Assembly: GCF_000317835.1 (NCBI RefSeq)
Contig: NC_019793.1
Span: 372,001-436,000, forward strand
Direction of reading: 5' to 3'
Length of the DNA stretch: 64,000 nt
Source of the DNA: Deinococcus peraridilitoris DSM 19664
GTDB lineage: Bacteria; Deinococcota; Deinococci; Deinococcales; Deinococcaceae
Positions 32,102 to 42,048 of this stretch are shown one piece after another. Numbering within the stretch: the stretch's first letter is position 1; each line of letters starts with the position of its first letter. Both the position numbers and the translations under genes were made by a program. Below the pieces are notes generated by a model, which was not told the DNA's origin, made no database searches, and was given only the letters and a program-made list of their open reading frames with translations.

Positions 32102-32998
32102 GTGAGCAGCCGGTCGCTGCTGCAGACGACCGGGGCCTTTTCGATCCTCAGTTCGACGCTGCTGATTCTCGCCGCGGCGGTCCTGTGGGGTCTGCTGGGT
32201 ATTTTCGGCAAGTTCGCGCTGGCGCAGGGACTTCACCCGCTCGAAACCGCCTTCTGGCGAGCCGTGCTGGGAGGCTCGCTGTTTGCGCTGCACGCGCTGG
32301 TGACCCGGGCCCCCTTGCCGCGTGGCCGCGACCTGCTCGTCACGGTGGTCTTCGGGCTGACAGGGGTGAGCGTGTTTTACGGGGCTTACCTGCTGGCGGT
32401 GCAGGCCGGTGGTGCCAGCCTGGCGAGCGTGCTGCTCTACACCGCGCCCGCGTTCGTGGCCCTGCTGGCCTGGCGTTTTCTGCACGAAAAGATCGGCAGA
32501 CGCGAACTCGTGGGTGTGGCAATCACCATTGGGGGAGTCGCGTTGATCTCGCTTGGTGGTGGCTCGGGCGTGAACGTCACCCTCGCGGCGATGGGCTATG
32601 GGCTCATCAGTGGTCTGACGTACGCGCTGTACTACCTGTACGGCAAGGCCTTCTTTTCGCGCTTCGCGCCGCACGCGCTGCTGGCGGTGGCATTGCCGGT
32701 CGGAGCGCTCGGGCTGCTGCCGCTCGTTCCGTTCGAGCACAAGTCACCCACGGCGTGGGGCGCCCTGCTGGCAATCGCACTGTTTTCGACCTACCTGGCT
32801 TATCTGGCCTATGGCTTTGGCCTGCGGGGACTGAACGCCACCCGTGCCAGCGTCATCGCGTCGCTGGAACCTGTGGTCGCCACCGCGCTCGCGGCGCTGT
32901 TGTTCGCGGAGCGCTTCACGTCCCTGGCACTCTTGGGCGCCGCGCTGGTGATTCTGTCGGCCCTGGCGCTGTCACTCGCTCCCCGGCGCGGCGCGTAG
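32102..32998 (+). CDS. EamA-family (DMT) membrane exporter
   Basis: The 298 residues contain ten helices in two repeats ([42 protein letters not shown]). The second repeat ends with the usual [17 protein letters not shown] motif. The substrate is unknown. The GTG has AGGAG at eight bases and lies 31 bases after the DOMON-like gene, so the two are probably cotranscribed. Confidence 0.85.
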   Translation: MSSRSLLQTTGAFSILSSTLLILAAAVLWGLLGIFGKFALAQGLHPLETAFWRAVLGGSLFALHALVTRAPLPRGRDLLVTVVFGLTGVSVFYGAYLLAVQAGGASLASVLLYTAPAFVALLAWRFLHEKIGRRELVGVAITIGGVALISLGGGSGVNVTLAAMGYGLISGLTYALYYLYGKAFFSRFAPHALLAVALPVGALGLLPLVPFEHKSPTAWGALLAIALFSTYLAYLAYGFGLRGLNATRASVIASLEPVVATALAALLFAERFTSLALLGAALVILSALALSLAPRRGA

Positions 32999-33022
32999 GT
33001 GAGGAAAGCAGCTCACCTACGC
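32993..33022 (+). terminator. stem-loop at the end of the EamA gene
   Basis: GCGTAGGTGAG pairs with CTCACCTACGC (11 pairs) and starts inside the last codons. No U-run follows (CTCCCCTC), so termination strength is uncertain. Confidence 0.6.
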
Positions 33023-33092
33023 CTCCCCTCTGTGCGCCCTCGGCTCACCGGATCGACACTCGTCGTCCGCCTTTGTGCCCGAGCATTCCTGA

Positions 33093-33137
33093 GCCGGGCA
33101 GCTCAGCGCCCGCCTGTCAGTCGCTGAGCTGCCCGGC
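33093..33137 (-). terminator. long stem-loop across the 3' end of the DUF4127 gene
   Basis: GCCGGGCAGCTCAGCG at 33093-33108 is the exact inverse of 33122-33137, with the stop codon in the loop. Sixteen pairs make a very strong stem, though no U-run follows on either strand. It faces the hairpin of the convergent gene. Confidence 0.6.
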
Positions 33138-34454
33138 CGGAACCAGCTCGAAACGCCACTCGAACGAGCGGTTCCAGGGAAGCGAGGCTTCCTGTAAGAG
33201 GTACAGACGGCCCATCCGCACCGGGAAATACTCGCGGGCCAACCGGGTGAGTATTTCCGAGACCTGCGGACCGACGAGGTTGGCCTCGGGAATAGCCCGG
33301 CGCAGCTCGGCGCGCACTTTGGCGCTGAAAATCACGTCGTTGGCATACTGACGCGCGAGCAGGGCGTCTTGGCGCACGGTGAAGTCCGGTGACTCACGCG
33401 CCGCCTCGCTGAGATAGATCTTGGCGTGCGCGAGCGCCGTACCGATATTGTTGCCGGGCGTTCCCCAGGCGGCCAGCGAAGCCATGTCCTGTGGGCGGTT
33501 CAGGGTCTGCAGGTCACTCCACATCGGAAAGTTCCCCAGATTCACGCTGCGCACGTCGGCAACCGCCACCGGACCCGAGCGCATCAGCTGCGAGATGCGC
33601 AGGGCGGCGGCGCGGGTATCGCCGCCGTTGTAAACGTACAGGTACAGGTCGCTCGTGGCACCGGGTCGGGTGCCGCGACCACCGAACGGGGTCAGGATGG
33701 GCGCTTCGACGGTCGGAACGACACTCCAGCCCGCCGCTTCGGCGTGCAGGCGCACGCTTTCAGTCAGCGCGATGCCTTCGTACTGCGCTACACGCGCCGC
33801 CTGGGAGGCGTTGCTGTATTCGACGCTGAGGCGCGCTCCTTCGGGGGCCAGGGCCCGCGCGGCCAGCGAAGCGAGTACCTCGTCGGCACCCGGATACACC
33901 CGCACGCTCGCCGGGGCGTCCTGGCGCAGGCGGGCGCCTTCCTGCGGCGCGGGCGAGCCGGTCTTGGCGTCGTCCCAGGTGATGTGCAGTTCGGCAAACA
34001 CACCCTCGCGGGCCCACTCGATCATGCGGCGCGCGACCTCGTAATTGCGCGCCCGGTTGATAGCGTCGGGTTCGCGTGGCAGGGTGATGAAGGCGTACAC
34101 TTTCTCACCGCGCGCGTACCAGGCACGCACGCTTTGCAGGCGCGCCAGGACTTCCTCGACCGAAAGTTCACTTGTGCGTGACTGCACCAGCCCCCCGTAC
34201 GCCAGCGCGTCAAGCGAGATGATCAGCGTGCCGGGACTTTGCGCGGCCAGCCACCGCGTGAGCGCTTCGGGATCGGCGCCGCGCGTGGCGTCGCCCAGCA
34301 GGTCAGGCGAGGGCGCGCTCACATACTGACCGGACAGGGCGGCGATTTCAGATGGCAGCGTGGACGTGGCCGGCCGTGAATCGAGGGGCAGCAGCACGAC
34401 CTGGGCGCCCGCCCAGGTCGCGAGGGTCAAAGAGAGGGAGAGCAGGCGTCGCAT
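33117..34454 (-). CDS. secreted DUF4127 family protein
   Basis: The 445 residues begin with a signal peptide ([17 protein letters not shown]) then the DUF4127 core ([68 protein letters not shown]). The family is exported and of unknown function; the DSRP and Gly/Asp motifs suggest an enzyme. A TAGACT box ends eight bases before the ATG. The strong 3' stem is listed separately. Confidence 0.85.
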   Translation of the reverse strand: MRRLLSLSLTLATWAGAQVVLLPLDSRPATSTLPSEIAALSGQYVSAPSPDLLGDATRGADPEALTRWLAAQSPGTLIISLDALAYGGLVQSRTSELSVEEVLARLQSVRAWYARGEKVYAFITLPREPDAINRARNYEVARRMIEWAREGVFAELHITWDDAKTGSPAPQEGARLRQDAPASVRVYPGADEVLASLAARALAPEGARLSVEYSNASQAARVAQYEGIALTESVRLHAEAAGWSVVPTVEAPILTPFGGRGTRPGATSDLYLYVYNGGDTRAAALRISQLMRSGPVAVADVRSVNLGNFPMWSDLQTLNRPQDMASLAAWGTPGNNIGTALAHAKIYLSEAARESPDFTVRQDALLARQYANDVIFSAKVRAELRRAIPEANLVGPQVSEILTRLAREYFPVRMGRLYLLQEASLPWNRSFEWRFELVPAGQLSD

Positions 34455-34574
34455 TACCGGGCAGTCTACAAAGCGACCTTGAGAAGACTCCGAGCGAGAT
34501 CTTTTGGGCAGGGTGCAAACTGAATCGTCGCAAATGATGGCAATGCCCGTGAGGTTTCGCCGTATCGTGACGCC

Positions 34575-35738
34575 ATGTCAGTGCGTGATCTGTGGCAACT
34601 CGCGTTCCGTGGCCTGCTGCGCCGACCCGTCCGTACGGTCCTGACGGCGCTGGGCATCACCGTGGCAGTCGCCAGCATGGTGATTTTCCTGTCGCTGGGC
34701 GAGGGCCTGCGGCGCGTCTTCGCGCAGGAACTGAGCAATATCGGCCCGGACGTCCAGGTGTCGCTCAGCGGCTTCACTCAGGGCTTCACCCCATCCCCCG
34801 AACTGCCGGAGGCAGATACCGTCGCCCGGCTCGAGGGCCTGCGCTCGGAACTGGGCATCGAGCGCATCACGCCCGTGGTCATCGGCGTGCGCGGCGGACT
34901 TGATCCCTCGCAGAGCTACGTGCTGTACGGGCTGCCTGCCGCACAGGGCGTGGCGGCGGTGTTTCCGAACGTTCAGGCCGCGCAGGGCCGGCTGCTGCGT
35001 CCTCCGGACGAAAATCAGGCGGTGGCGGTCGTAGGTGCCAAAGCTGCCGAGAATGCCGGGCTGAAGCTCGGCTCGACCTTGCGGCTCAACCGCCGTGACA
35101 GCGTGCAGGTGGTGGGTATTCTGGCCCCGGCAGGCAGTTTCACCGATTCGTTCATCCTGTTGCCCATTCGCACCCTGCAACGGGCTTCAAGCGCACAGGG
35201 ACGCGTCTCGACGGTCGCACTCAAACTGCGCGAGCCCACCACTGCACAGGCGGCGGCAAAGACCATCACCGAACGGCTGGAACTCGAAGCGCAGACGCAA
35301 GGCGACTTCCTGCGTTTCGTGGACCGCGCCCTGCGCATTTCCGACGCGGTGCGTTTCGGAATCTCACTCATCGCCCTGATCGTGGGCGGGCTGGCGGTGG
35401 CGAATACCGTAATGATGGGTGTGTTCGAACGGACCCGCGAATTCGGAACGCTGCGGGCGCTGGGCGCACCTCCGGTGTTCGTGCGGCGGCTGGTGCTGAC
35501 CGAGAGTCTGCTGCTGGCGCTGGTGGGCGGTGTCGGTGGCCTGCTGCTGGGCGCCCTGGGCATCTGGGGTGTGAACCTCTACACCCAGAATCTGGCGGGC
35601 ATCAACGCGGCCGCATTGACGTTGCGCCTCACCTTGCTGGCGCTGGGCATTTCACTGCTGCTCGGCCTGCTGGCCGGGCTGCTGCCCGCACGGGCCGCTT
35701 CGAAAATGCGCATCACCGAGGCGCTCGGACGAATCTGA
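34575..35738 (+). CDS. ABC transporter permease, MacB/FtsX type
   Basis: The 387 residues have an N-terminal helix ([21 protein letters not shown]), a large extracytoplasmic MacB-PCD domain of about 210 residues and three C-terminal helices ([58 protein letters not shown]). A TATCGT box ends six bases before the ATG. Its ATPase follows after 56 bases. Systems of this shape move lipoproteins, peptides or drugs or act as mechanotransmitters, and which applies here is not visible. Confidence 0.88.
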   Translation: MSVRDLWQLAFRGLLRRPVRTVLTALGITVAVASMVIFLSLGEGLRRVFAQELSNIGPDVQVSLSGFTQGFTPSPELPEADTVARLEGLRSELGIERITPVVIGVRGGLDPSQSYVLYGLPAAQGVAAVFPNVQAAQGRLLRPPDENQAVAVVGAKAAENAGLKLGSTLRLNRRDSVQVVGILAPAGSFTDSFILLPIRTLQRASSAQGRVSTVALKLREPTTAQAAAKTITERLELEAQTQGDFLRFVDRALRISDAVRFGISLIALIVGGLAVANTVMMGVFERTREFGTLRALGAPPVFVRRLVLTESLLLALVGGVGGLLLGALGIWGVNLYTQNLAGINAAALTLRLTLLALGISLLLGLLAGLLPARAASKMRITEALGRI

Positions 35739-35794
35739 CGGCGAGGTGGCCGCCAGGCCCGCAAACCCATTCAAGACTCACGGAAAGGCACCAC

Positions 35795-36493
35795 ATGCTC
35801 GAACTTCGGCAGGTCACCAAGACGTATCCCAGCGGCGAAACCTCCATTCACGCTCTGCGCGAGGTCAGCCACACTTTCGGCCCGGGGCTGACGGCGATCG
35901 TCGGGCCTTCCGGCAGCGGCAAGAGCACTTTACTGAACCTGATGGCCGGGTTCGACACTCCTTCCCGAGGCGCGGTGCTGGTGAACGGACAGGACCTGGG
36001 AGGGCTGAGCGAGGCCGGACGGGCCGCCTTGCGGCTGCGCCACTTTGGTTTCGTGTTTCAGAGCTACAACCTGGTGGCGATCCTGAACGCCGGTGAGAAC
36101 GTCGAGTTTCCGCTGACCCTGCTGGGCCTGGCGCCCGCCGAGCGACGTGAGCGAGCAAAAGCGATGCTGGAACAGGTCGGGCTGGGCCAACGCACGCGTC
36201 ACCTGCCCCCGCAGCTTTCGGGCGGCGAGCAACAACGGGTGGCGATCGCCCGCGCCCTGGTCACCGGGCCCGATATCATCCTGGCCGACGAGCCGACCGG
36301 GAACCTCGACTCCAAAACCGGCAGCGCCATTCTGGAACTCCTGGTGCAGCCGGCCCGCGACGGCAAAACGGTGGTGCTGATCACGCACGATCCGGAGGTG
36401 GCCGCCCGCGCGGATCAGGTGCTGCACATCCGCGACGGTGTCCTGCAGGAGAACGTGGCCCTGAGCGTCCCGCTTCCGGCGGCAGGCCGCTAG
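35795..36493 (+). CDS. ABC transporter ATPase, LolD/MacB type
   Basis: The 232 residues contain Walker A GPSGSGKST, Q-loop FVFQSYNL, signature LSGGEQQRVAIARAL, Walker B ILADEPTGNLDS and the switch His in LITHD. It powers the preceding permease. The TAG stop overlaps the -10 box proposed for alr (36491-36496). Confidence 0.92.
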   Translation: MLELRQVTKTYPSGETSIHALREVSHTFGPGLTAIVGPSGSGKSTLLNLMAGFDTPSRGAVLVNGQDLGGLSEAGRAALRLRHFGFVFQSYNLVAILNAGENVEFPLTLLGLAPAERRERAKAMLEQVGLGQRTRHLPPQLSGGEQQRVAIARALVTGPDIILADEPTGNLDSKTGSAILELLVQPARDGKTVVLITHDPEVAARADQVLHIRDGVLQENVALSVPLPAAGR

Positions 36494-36502
36494 CATGCGT
36501 CG

Positions 36503-37588
36503 ATGCTGCCGCGTGCCGAGGCCCTGATTTCGCAAGCCGCACTGCAACAGAACCTGCAGCTGCTTTCGCGCCATGCCGGCGCGCCCGTCCTGCTTCCCGT
36601 CAAGGCAGATGCGTACGGGCACGGCGCCGTGCTGGTGAGCCGCGCAGTGGACGAGCTGCCCGAACTGTGGGGTTACGGGGTCGCTTCGGCCGATGAAGCG
36701 CTCGAACTGATCGAGGCGGGCGTGCGCAAACCGGTCCTGCTGCTGACTCCTGCGCCCGGTGAGGACCTGCCCGAACTGTCAAAACTGGGCGTGCGGGTCA
36801 CGGTGTCCTCGGCACGCGAGTTGCGCGGGCTGCCGGCTTCGGCGCGCGTGCATCTCAAGGTCAATACCGGCATGAACCGCCTCGGAGTGCGCCCCGCCGA
36901 GGCCGCCGACGTGGCCCACGCGCTGGCGGCACGCGGGCAGCTGGAAGGAATATTCACGCATTTCGCCAGTTCGGAGGGTCCGGACCTCACGCGTGCCGAA
37001 GCGCAGCTGAGCGCCTTTCGTGAGGTCCTGAGCACCGCGCCGAGGGTGCTGGCGCATGCCTGCAACTCGGGTGGGGTCTTCAATTTCGGTCGCCGCGCCG
37101 CGTTCGATCTGATCCGGCCGGGCATTGCCGCTTACGGATACGCGCCCGATGCGCACCTGAAAGGACAACTGCCGCTGCAGCCGGTGCTGCGTCTTCGCGC
37201 GCGGATCGGGCACGTTCACCGGGTACAAGCCGGTGAGGCGGTCAGTTACGGCGCCCTGTGGCGCGCCGAGCGTGAGAGCGAGATCGCGGTGCTGGGCATC
37301 GGTTACGCCGATGGCTACCCACGCCCCGCGACCGGGCGGGCGCAGGTGATCGTCCACGGAGAGATGCGTCCGGTGGTGGGGCGCATCTGTATGGACCAGT
37401 GCATGGTGGACGTCAGCGGCCTGAACGTGCAGCCGGGCGGCTGGGTGGAAGTCCTCGGGCCCGGTCCGATCGACGCCGACCACGTGGGCGAGTGGTCCGG
37501 CACCATCAGCTACGAGGTGCTGACGGGCATCGGGCGACGTGTCCGGCGGACACTGGTGCCGGTGGAAACCAGGCGTGGCATGGCCTGA
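36503..37588 (+). CDS. alr: alanine racemase
   Basis: PLP enzyme that interconverts L- and D-alanine for peptidoglycan. The 361 residues include the Schiff-base K34 in VKADAYGHG, the GMNRLG motif and the opposing catalytic Tyr region (VSYGALWRAE, GYADGYPR, GRICMDQCMVDV). TAGCAT ends six bases before the ATG, so it can be transcribed on its own from within the preceding stop codon. Confidence 0.95.
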   Translation: MLPRAEALISQAALQQNLQLLSRHAGAPVLLPVKADAYGHGAVLVSRAVDELPELWGYGVASADEALELIEAGVRKPVLLLTPAPGEDLPELSKLGVRVTVSSARELRGLPASARVHLKVNTGMNRLGVRPAEAADVAHALAARGQLEGIFTHFASSEGPDLTRAEAQLSAFREVLSTAPRVLAHACNSGGVFNFGRRAAFDLIRPGIAAYGYAPDAHLKGQLPLQPVLRLRARIGHVHRVQAGEAVSYGALWRAERESEIAVLGIGYADGYPRPATGRAQVIVHGEMRPVVGRICMDQCMVDVSGLNVQPGGWVEVLGPGPIDADHVGEWSGTISYEVLTGIGRRVRRTLVPVETRRGMA

Positions 37589-37647
37589 CCTGCGCAGTTC
37601 GTGAAGCGGACACCATTGGTACACCGGATCGCCTCGGAGGACTGGCC

Positions 37648-37761
37648 ATGCCGCCCGAAGTGCAGCAGCAAACCAGCGTCCGTTCACGCGGGAGCCTGAA
37701 GCGCTCCGCCGGACCTCACGTTTACGCGGCGGGAGCTTCGCCACGTGTCCAGGCGGCGTAG
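37648..37761 (+). CDS. possible 37-residue protein
   Basis: GGAGG lies seven bases before an ATG that opens MPPEVQQQTSVRSRGSLKRS and continues to SPRVQAA. It sits between convergent alr and trpD and overlaps the trpD 3' end on the other strand. Low-complexity and basic; it may be chance. Confidence 0.2.
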   Translation: MPPEVQQQTSVRSRGSLKRSAGPHVYAAGASPRVQAA

Positions 37762-38744
37762 GTTCGCAGGGTTTCCCAGGCCGCGCCGCTGGCCAGCACG
37801 GAGCGGGCAAGCTCCACACCTGCGCGGAGATCATCCGACTTTCCGGCGAGGTAGAGGCCCGCTCCCGCGTTGAGCGCCACGATGTCCTGCTGCGCCTGCG
37901 TGCCGCTCCCTTGCAGGAGGTGGCGCGTGATCGTGGCGTTCTCTTGAGCGTCGCCGCCGGTGAGGGCACTGCGGGGATGCAGCGGCATGCCGAGGTCCTC
38001 CGGGTGAACCACGAAATCACGCACCTCACCACCGCGCAGTTCGGACACGGTCGTCGGACCGCACACCGTCAGTTCGTCGAGGCCGCTTCCATGCACGACC
38101 AGTGCGGCTTCACTGCCGAGCAGCCGCAGGACCTGCGCCAGCTTGTGGGTCAGTTCGGGCTGGAACACGCCGATGACCTGATGCGTCGCTCCCGCGGGGT
38201 TGGTGATGGGTCCCAGCATGTTGAATACGGTGCGGGTTCCCAGCTCGGCACGCACCGGCGCCGCGAAGCGCATGGCGGGATGGTAATTGCGGGCAAACAT
38301 GAATCCCACACCCAGTTCGTTCACGGCGCCCGCGATGACTTCCGGGGTCGCTTCGAGGTTCACGCCGAGTGCTTCGAGCAGGTCGGCACTGCCCGCACGG
38401 CTGCTTGCGGCGCGGTTGCCGTGCTTGGCGACCCGCACGCCCCCCGCCGCGACAACGAACGCCGCCGTGGTGGAGATGTTGAAGGTGTGCGCGCCATCTC
38501 CGCCGGTTCCGCAGGTGTCGAGCAGCACACCGCCACGCGCGATGGGCAGCTTCACCGCGAATTCACGCATGGCACGTGCGAAACCAGCGATTTCCTCGGG
38601 CGTCTCGCCGCGCACCCGCAAGGCCGCGAGGGCCGCCGCGAGACGCACACCGCTCATGTCTCCTGCCATGACTTCACGCATGAAGCTCGCCGCTTCCTGC
38701 TGGTTGAGGGCTTCACCGTTCATCAGTTTGCCGTGGGTGCTCAA
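37722..38744 (-). CDS. trpD: anthranilate phosphoribosyltransferase
   Basis: Joins anthranilate and PRPP, the second step of tryptophan synthesis. The 340 residues contain the PRPP site DTCGTGGDGAHTFNIST, KHGNRAASSRAGSADLLEALG and the NMLGPITNPAG motif. The TTG at 38744 is taken as start because AGGAG is six bases upstream; ATG 38723 has no such site. It is 71 bases after trpG on the same strand. Confidence 0.93.
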   Translation of the reverse strand: MSTHGKLMNGEALNQQEAASFMREVMAGDMSGVRLAAALAALRVRGETPEEIAGFARAMREFAVKLPIARGGVLLDTCGTGGDGAHTFNISTTAAFVVAAGGVRVAKHGNRAASSRAGSADLLEALGVNLEATPEVIAGAVNELGVGFMFARNYHPAMRFAAPVRAELGTRTVFNMLGPITNPAGATHQVIGVFQPELTHKLAQVLRLLGSEAALVVHGSGLDELTVCGPTTVSELRGGEVRDFVVHPEDLGMPLHPRSALTGGDAQENATITRHLLQGSGTQAQQDIVALNAGAGLYLAGKSDDLRAGVELARSVLASGAAWETLRTYAAWTRGEAPAA

Positions 38745-38815
38745 AGGAAACTCCTGTCCGCCTTGCGCCTTCGGCGTTCAGCGAGGAAAAGGCAAAATAG
38801 CGAAGTACACGCGCC

Positions 38816-39412
38816 TCAGCTCGGGTCCGGTGAATCGGTCAACGCCAGGAAATTCGCCAGCATCGTCAGGCCACCCTCACTGGCAATGCTTTCCGGGTGA
38901 AACTGCACACCGTAAATCGGCAAATCGCGGTGACGCAGGGCCATCAGGGTGCGCGTGCCGTCGGTTTCGGTCACCCAGGCGGTGGGAATCAGGGTGTCGG
39001 GCAGGTCTTCCACGACCAGGCTGTGGTAGCGCGTGACGGTCAGGGCTTCGGGCAGGCCGCTGAAGACATCTTCTCCCCGGTGTTCGATAACGCTGGTTTT
39101 GCCGTGCATGGGAATTTTGGCCCGCACGACCTTGGCGCCGAATGCCTGACCCATGCTCTGGTGACCGAGGCACACGCCCAGCATGGGGTACTCACCCTTG
39201 TACCGCTCGATGACGGCCACCGAATGTCCGGCTTCGGTGGGCGTGCAGGGACCAGGAGAAATGACGATGGCGTCGGGGTTGAGCGTGCCGATCTCTTCGA
39301 GCGAGAAGGCGTCGTTGCGCCACACGGTGAGGTCGGCGCCGAGTTCGCCGAGGTACTGCACGAGGTTGTAAGTGAAGCTGTCGTAATTGTCGATGACCAG
39401 AACGCGTTTCAT
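38816..39412 (-). CDS. trpG: anthranilate synthase glutaminase component
   Basis: Supplies ammonia from glutamine to TrpE. The 198 residues have the class-I amidotransferase triad: C81 in GVCLGHQ, and the later His-Glu in [25 protein letters not shown] is typical of TrpG/PabA. Its ATG overlaps the stop of the upstream unknown gene by four bases (ATGA). Confidence 0.93.
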   Translation of the reverse strand: MKRVLVIDNYDSFTYNLVQYLGELGADLTVWRNDAFSLEEIGTLNPDAIVISPGPCTPTEAGHSVAVIERYKGEYPMLGVCLGHQSMGQAFGAKVVRAKIPMHGKTSVIEHRGEDVFSGLPEALTVTRYHSLVVEDLPDTLIPTAWVTETDGTRTLMALRHRDLPIYGVQFHPESIASEGGLTMLANFLALTDSPDPS

Positions 39413-39789
39413 ACGTGGACCTCGTACGGAAGGTGATGCTCGTCAGCGCACACACCACGAATTCCCCAGTGTGCGCGGGGCGTTTTAAAAAAGGTGATTT
39501 CCAGATCGCTCGTTGCCAGCCTCACACCGGCATGCAGCGAGCGACAAAGTTCGTTCATCAGCCGCTTTCCTGGTTCCGTGGCGCGGCCCCCGAACATCGG
39601 GAGTTCCGCAATCAGGTCGTGCTCGCTGCGGTTATCCGAACAGATGAAGTCTGCCTCGTTCTGCAGGACAGAACGGTGAAACCGCTTCTTTTCAGGCAAC
39701 TTCAGGACACGCATCAGGCACCCGAGCATGGTCTGCAACAGGAGTTGCGGCCCTCTGCCATGCACACCGGACTCTTGCAGCGGCGCCAT
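39409..39789 (-). CDS. unknown protein inserted between trpE and trpG
   Basis: The 126-residue protein starts [20 protein letters not shown] and contains [35 protein letters not shown] and a C-terminal His-rich end. I do not recognise it. Its ATG shares one base with the trpE stop and its stop overlaps the trpG start, so it is a translated member of the operon. Base composition looks lower in GC than its neighbours, which could mark an insertion. A regulatory or enzyme-accessory role is only a guess. Confidence 0.7.
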   Translation of the reverse strand: MAPLQESGVHGRGPQLLLQTMLGCLMRVLKLPEKKRFHRSVLQNEADFICSDNRSEHDLIAELPMFGGRATEPGKRLMNELCRSLHAGVRLATSDLEITFFKTPRAHWGIRGVCADEHHLPYEVHV

Positions 39790-41195
39790 CACAGACCCTC
39801 ACTGGCAAGTTCGACTGCCCGCATCAGGGCCGCAGCCTTGTTGATCGATTCCTGGTATTCCTCGGCGGGGCTGCTGTCCGCGACCACACCGCCACCCGCC
39901 TGAATGTGCATCATGCCGTCCTTGATGACCATCGTGCGCAGGGTAAGCGCCATGTCAAGGGCGCCGCTGTGGCTGATGTACCCGAACGCGCCGCCGTACG
40001 GTCCGCGCCGGGTGGATTCGACTTCCTCGATGATCTCCATCGCGCGGATTTTCGGCGCGCCGGAGACAGTGCCCATCGGCAGGACGCTCGCGAGTGCGTG
40101 CAGGGGCGTCTTTCCGGGCGCGAGCCGGGCGCGCACGCCGCTCACGAGGTGCATCACGTGGCTGTACTTCTCGACGCTGAAGGCGTCCTCGACCTTGACG
40201 CTGCCGTACTGCGCGACGCGCCCGAGGTCGTTGCGGCCCAGGTCGACCAGCATCAGGTGCTCCGCGCGTTCCTTCTCATCGGCGAGGAGTTCGCGTGCGA
40301 GCGCTTCGTCCTCGGCCGGGGTCTTTCCGCGTTTGCGCGTTCCCGCGATCGGTCGCGTGACCACCGTTTCGCCGTCGCTTTTCAGCAGGCTTTCCGGGCT
40401 GCTCGCCACCAGCGTGACGTCCCCGAGATCGAGGTAGCCCAGGTAAGGACTGGGGTTCAGGGCGCGCAAGGCCCGGTACAGCGCAAAGGGATGCGCGCTG
40501 AGCGGCGCACTGAAACGCTGGCTGGGCACCACCTGAAACACGTCCCCGGCACGGATGTACTCCAGGCAGCGCTCGACGGCGGCCATAAAGCTTTCGCGCG
40601 TGAAGTTGCTTTCAAAGGTGGGCTTGCGGGTGGGCCGGTCTCCGGGTACGCCCGGCAGGGGCCCGCGCAACTGGCGCACCAGGCGGTCCACGGTGCGCTC
40701 GGCGCGTGAAGCGTCGTCATCGACGGCCACGACGAACAGCCGGTGCGCCAGGTGATCGAACACCACCATGCCTTCCGGGACCACGAACAGCGCGTCGGGC
40801 ACTCCGAGTTCGTCAGGGTTTTCCTCCGGCAGGCGTTCGTACGAGCGGATCAGGTCGTAGCTGGTGTACCCGACCGCGCCGCCCACGAACGCCGGGAGGC
40901 CCTGCGGAATCTCGACTTTGCGCACCACCTTGTCGTACAGCAAGGCAAGCGGGTCCTGCGTGGTGTGTTCTCCTTCGCCGAACACGCCGCTCAGGCGAAC
41001 GTGGCCGCTTCGGTACTCGAAGCGGCCACGTTCGCCCACACCGATGAACGAGTACCGCCCAAGGCGCTCACCCGCTTCGACGGATTCCAGCAGAAAGCTG
41101 GGGCTCTGGGCGACTTTCAGGTACGCGGTGACGGGCGTGTCGAGGTCCGCGAAAAGTTCGCGGACGCGGACGGCAGGTTGGGCAAGGGTTTCCAC
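39789..41195 (-). CDS. trpE: anthranilate synthase component I
   Basis: Converts chorismate and ammonia to anthranilate. The 468 residues include the tryptophan-sensing N-terminal part (LLESVEAGERLGRYSFIG) and the chorismate-binding core (FQVVPSQRFS, PIAGTRKRGKT, DLGRNDLGRV, GTVSGAPKIRAME, YGGAFGY). GTG 41195 is preferred over GTG 41204 because AAGGA is about ten bases before it. The leader upstream holds trpL and an attenuator. Confidence 0.93.
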   Translation of the reverse strand: METLAQPAVRVRELFADLDTPVTAYLKVAQSPSFLLESVEAGERLGRYSFIGVGERGRFEYRSGHVRLSGVFGEGEHTTQDPLALLYDKVVRKVEIPQGLPAFVGGAVGYTSYDLIRSYERLPEENPDELGVPDALFVVPEGMVVFDHLAHRLFVVAVDDDASRAERTVDRLVRQLRGPLPGVPGDRPTRKPTFESNFTRESFMAAVERCLEYIRAGDVFQVVPSQRFSAPLSAHPFALYRALRALNPSPYLGYLDLGDVTLVASSPESLLKSDGETVVTRPIAGTRKRGKTPAEDEALARELLADEKERAEHLMLVDLGRNDLGRVAQYGSVKVEDAFSVEKYSHVMHLVSGVRARLAPGKTPLHALASVLPMGTVSGAPKIRAMEIIEEVESTRRGPYGGAFGYISHSGALDMALTLRTMVIKDGMMHIQAGGGVVADSSPAEEYQESINKAAALMRAVELASEGL

Positions 41196-41256
41196 GAAAG
41201 TCACTTCCTTCTGGGGAGACAAACGTCGGCTTCTGGGAGGATGGACATCTGGGGAT

Positions 41257-41327
41257 ACAAAAAGCCGCCCAGGCGATTGTCCTGGGCGGAACACGAAAGC
41301 AGAGCGGCACCCAGGACTAGCTGGGCC
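41257..41327 (-). promoter_or_regulatory. trp operon attenuator
   Basis: Four segments on the minus strand fit classical attenuation. Segment 1 (41321-41327, GGCCCAG) overlaps the end of the leader peptide and pairs with segment 2 (41306-41315, CCTGGGTGCC). Segment 2 can instead pair with segment 3 (41281-41289, CCGCCCAGG), and segment 3 with segment 4 (41265-41273, CCTGGGCGG). The 3:4 stem is followed by CTTTTTGT, an intrinsic terminator. A ribosome stalled on Trp codons would free segment 2 to pair with 3. Confidence 0.9.
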
Positions 41328-41409
41328 ACCACCACGGGCGCAGGGCGCAGATGTCCGTGCTCGCGGGCCGTACAGGACCCGGAAACGAGACGGCGCGCGG
41401 CGCGTTCAT
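41317..41409 (-). CDS. trpL: trp leader peptide with Trp-Trp-Trp
   Basis: The 30-residue peptide begins MNAPRAVSFPGPVRPASTDI and ends CALRPWWWPS. Three consecutive UGG codons sit four codons before the stop, right where segment 1 of the attenuator begins. TATCCT (41416-41421) ends six bases before the ATG, so the leader peptide itself appears to be translated from a leaderless end. The position, Trp run and terminator make it the sensor of the trpE operon. Confidence 0.88.
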   Translation of the reverse strand: MNAPRAVSFPGPVRPASTDICALRPWWWPS

Positions 41410-41572
41410 GGCTTCAGGATAGGCCGACACCGGAAACCAGGCGCCCTGAGTTGTCTAGCCGGGTCGAACACGGCGGCCGCCTGCCTCCAGGGGCGTCTTT
41501 TACGCTCCGGGCCCAGCACACGTGGCCGGCCTGTTCGAGACTGCACCGACCCCTGCTTTAAACTGCAGCGAC

Positions 41573-42040
41573 ATGAAACGCTGCGCGGTCCTCCTGCCCA
41601 CCGATGGGAAGCGCGTGCTGCTGGGCCTCAAGAAACGAGGCTTTGGTCAGGGAAAGATCGTCGAGCTCGGCGGCAAGATCGAACCGGGCGAGTCACCCGA
41701 CGACACGGCACGGCGCGAGCTGCACGAAGAGTCCAACTTGCAGGCCCTGGATACCCACGCGGCCGGAGAGGTGATCTTCGAGTTCTCCGCACGGCCTGAC
41801 CTGAACCTGCACGTTTTCGTGTTCGTCACCCACCGCTGGGAGGGCGTACCCTGCGAATCGGACGAGATCGCGCCGGAGTGGTTCGAAACGGCGGCCCTGC
41901 CTTACGCGCGGATGTGGGCCGACGCGCCGCACTGGCTGCCACAGGTCCTGCGTGGCGAACAGGTCAAGTACCGGTTCGTGTTCGCCGATGATGGCGAAAC
42001 CATCGCCCAGATCACTCTCCTGGAGGAACACGCTCACTGA
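41573..42040 (+). CDS. NUDIX hydrolase, MutT-like
   Basis: The 155 residues have the Nudix box GGKIEPGESPDDTARRELHEE in two parts (G-x5-E and REXXEE) near 30-50 and the start MKRCAVLLPTDGKRVLLGLK, typical of 8-oxo-dGTP diphosphatases. Role in nucleotide-pool cleaning is therefore plausible. TAAACT ends eight bases before ATG 41573; a longer frame from 41522 is poorly supported. Confidence 0.85.
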   Translation: MKRCAVLLPTDGKRVLLGLKKRGFGQGKIVELGGKIEPGESPDDTARRELHEESNLQALDTHAAGEVIFEFSARPDLNLHVFVFVTHRWEGVPCESDEIAPEWFETAALPYARMWADAPHWLPQVLRGEQVKYRFVFADDGETIAQITLLEEHAH

Positions 42041-42048
42041 CCCCTGCC

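Noticed and set aside
41204..41294. Longer trpE starting at 41294
   Set aside because: It would cover the terminator and segment 3 of the attenuator; the resulting N-terminus does not resemble TrpE.
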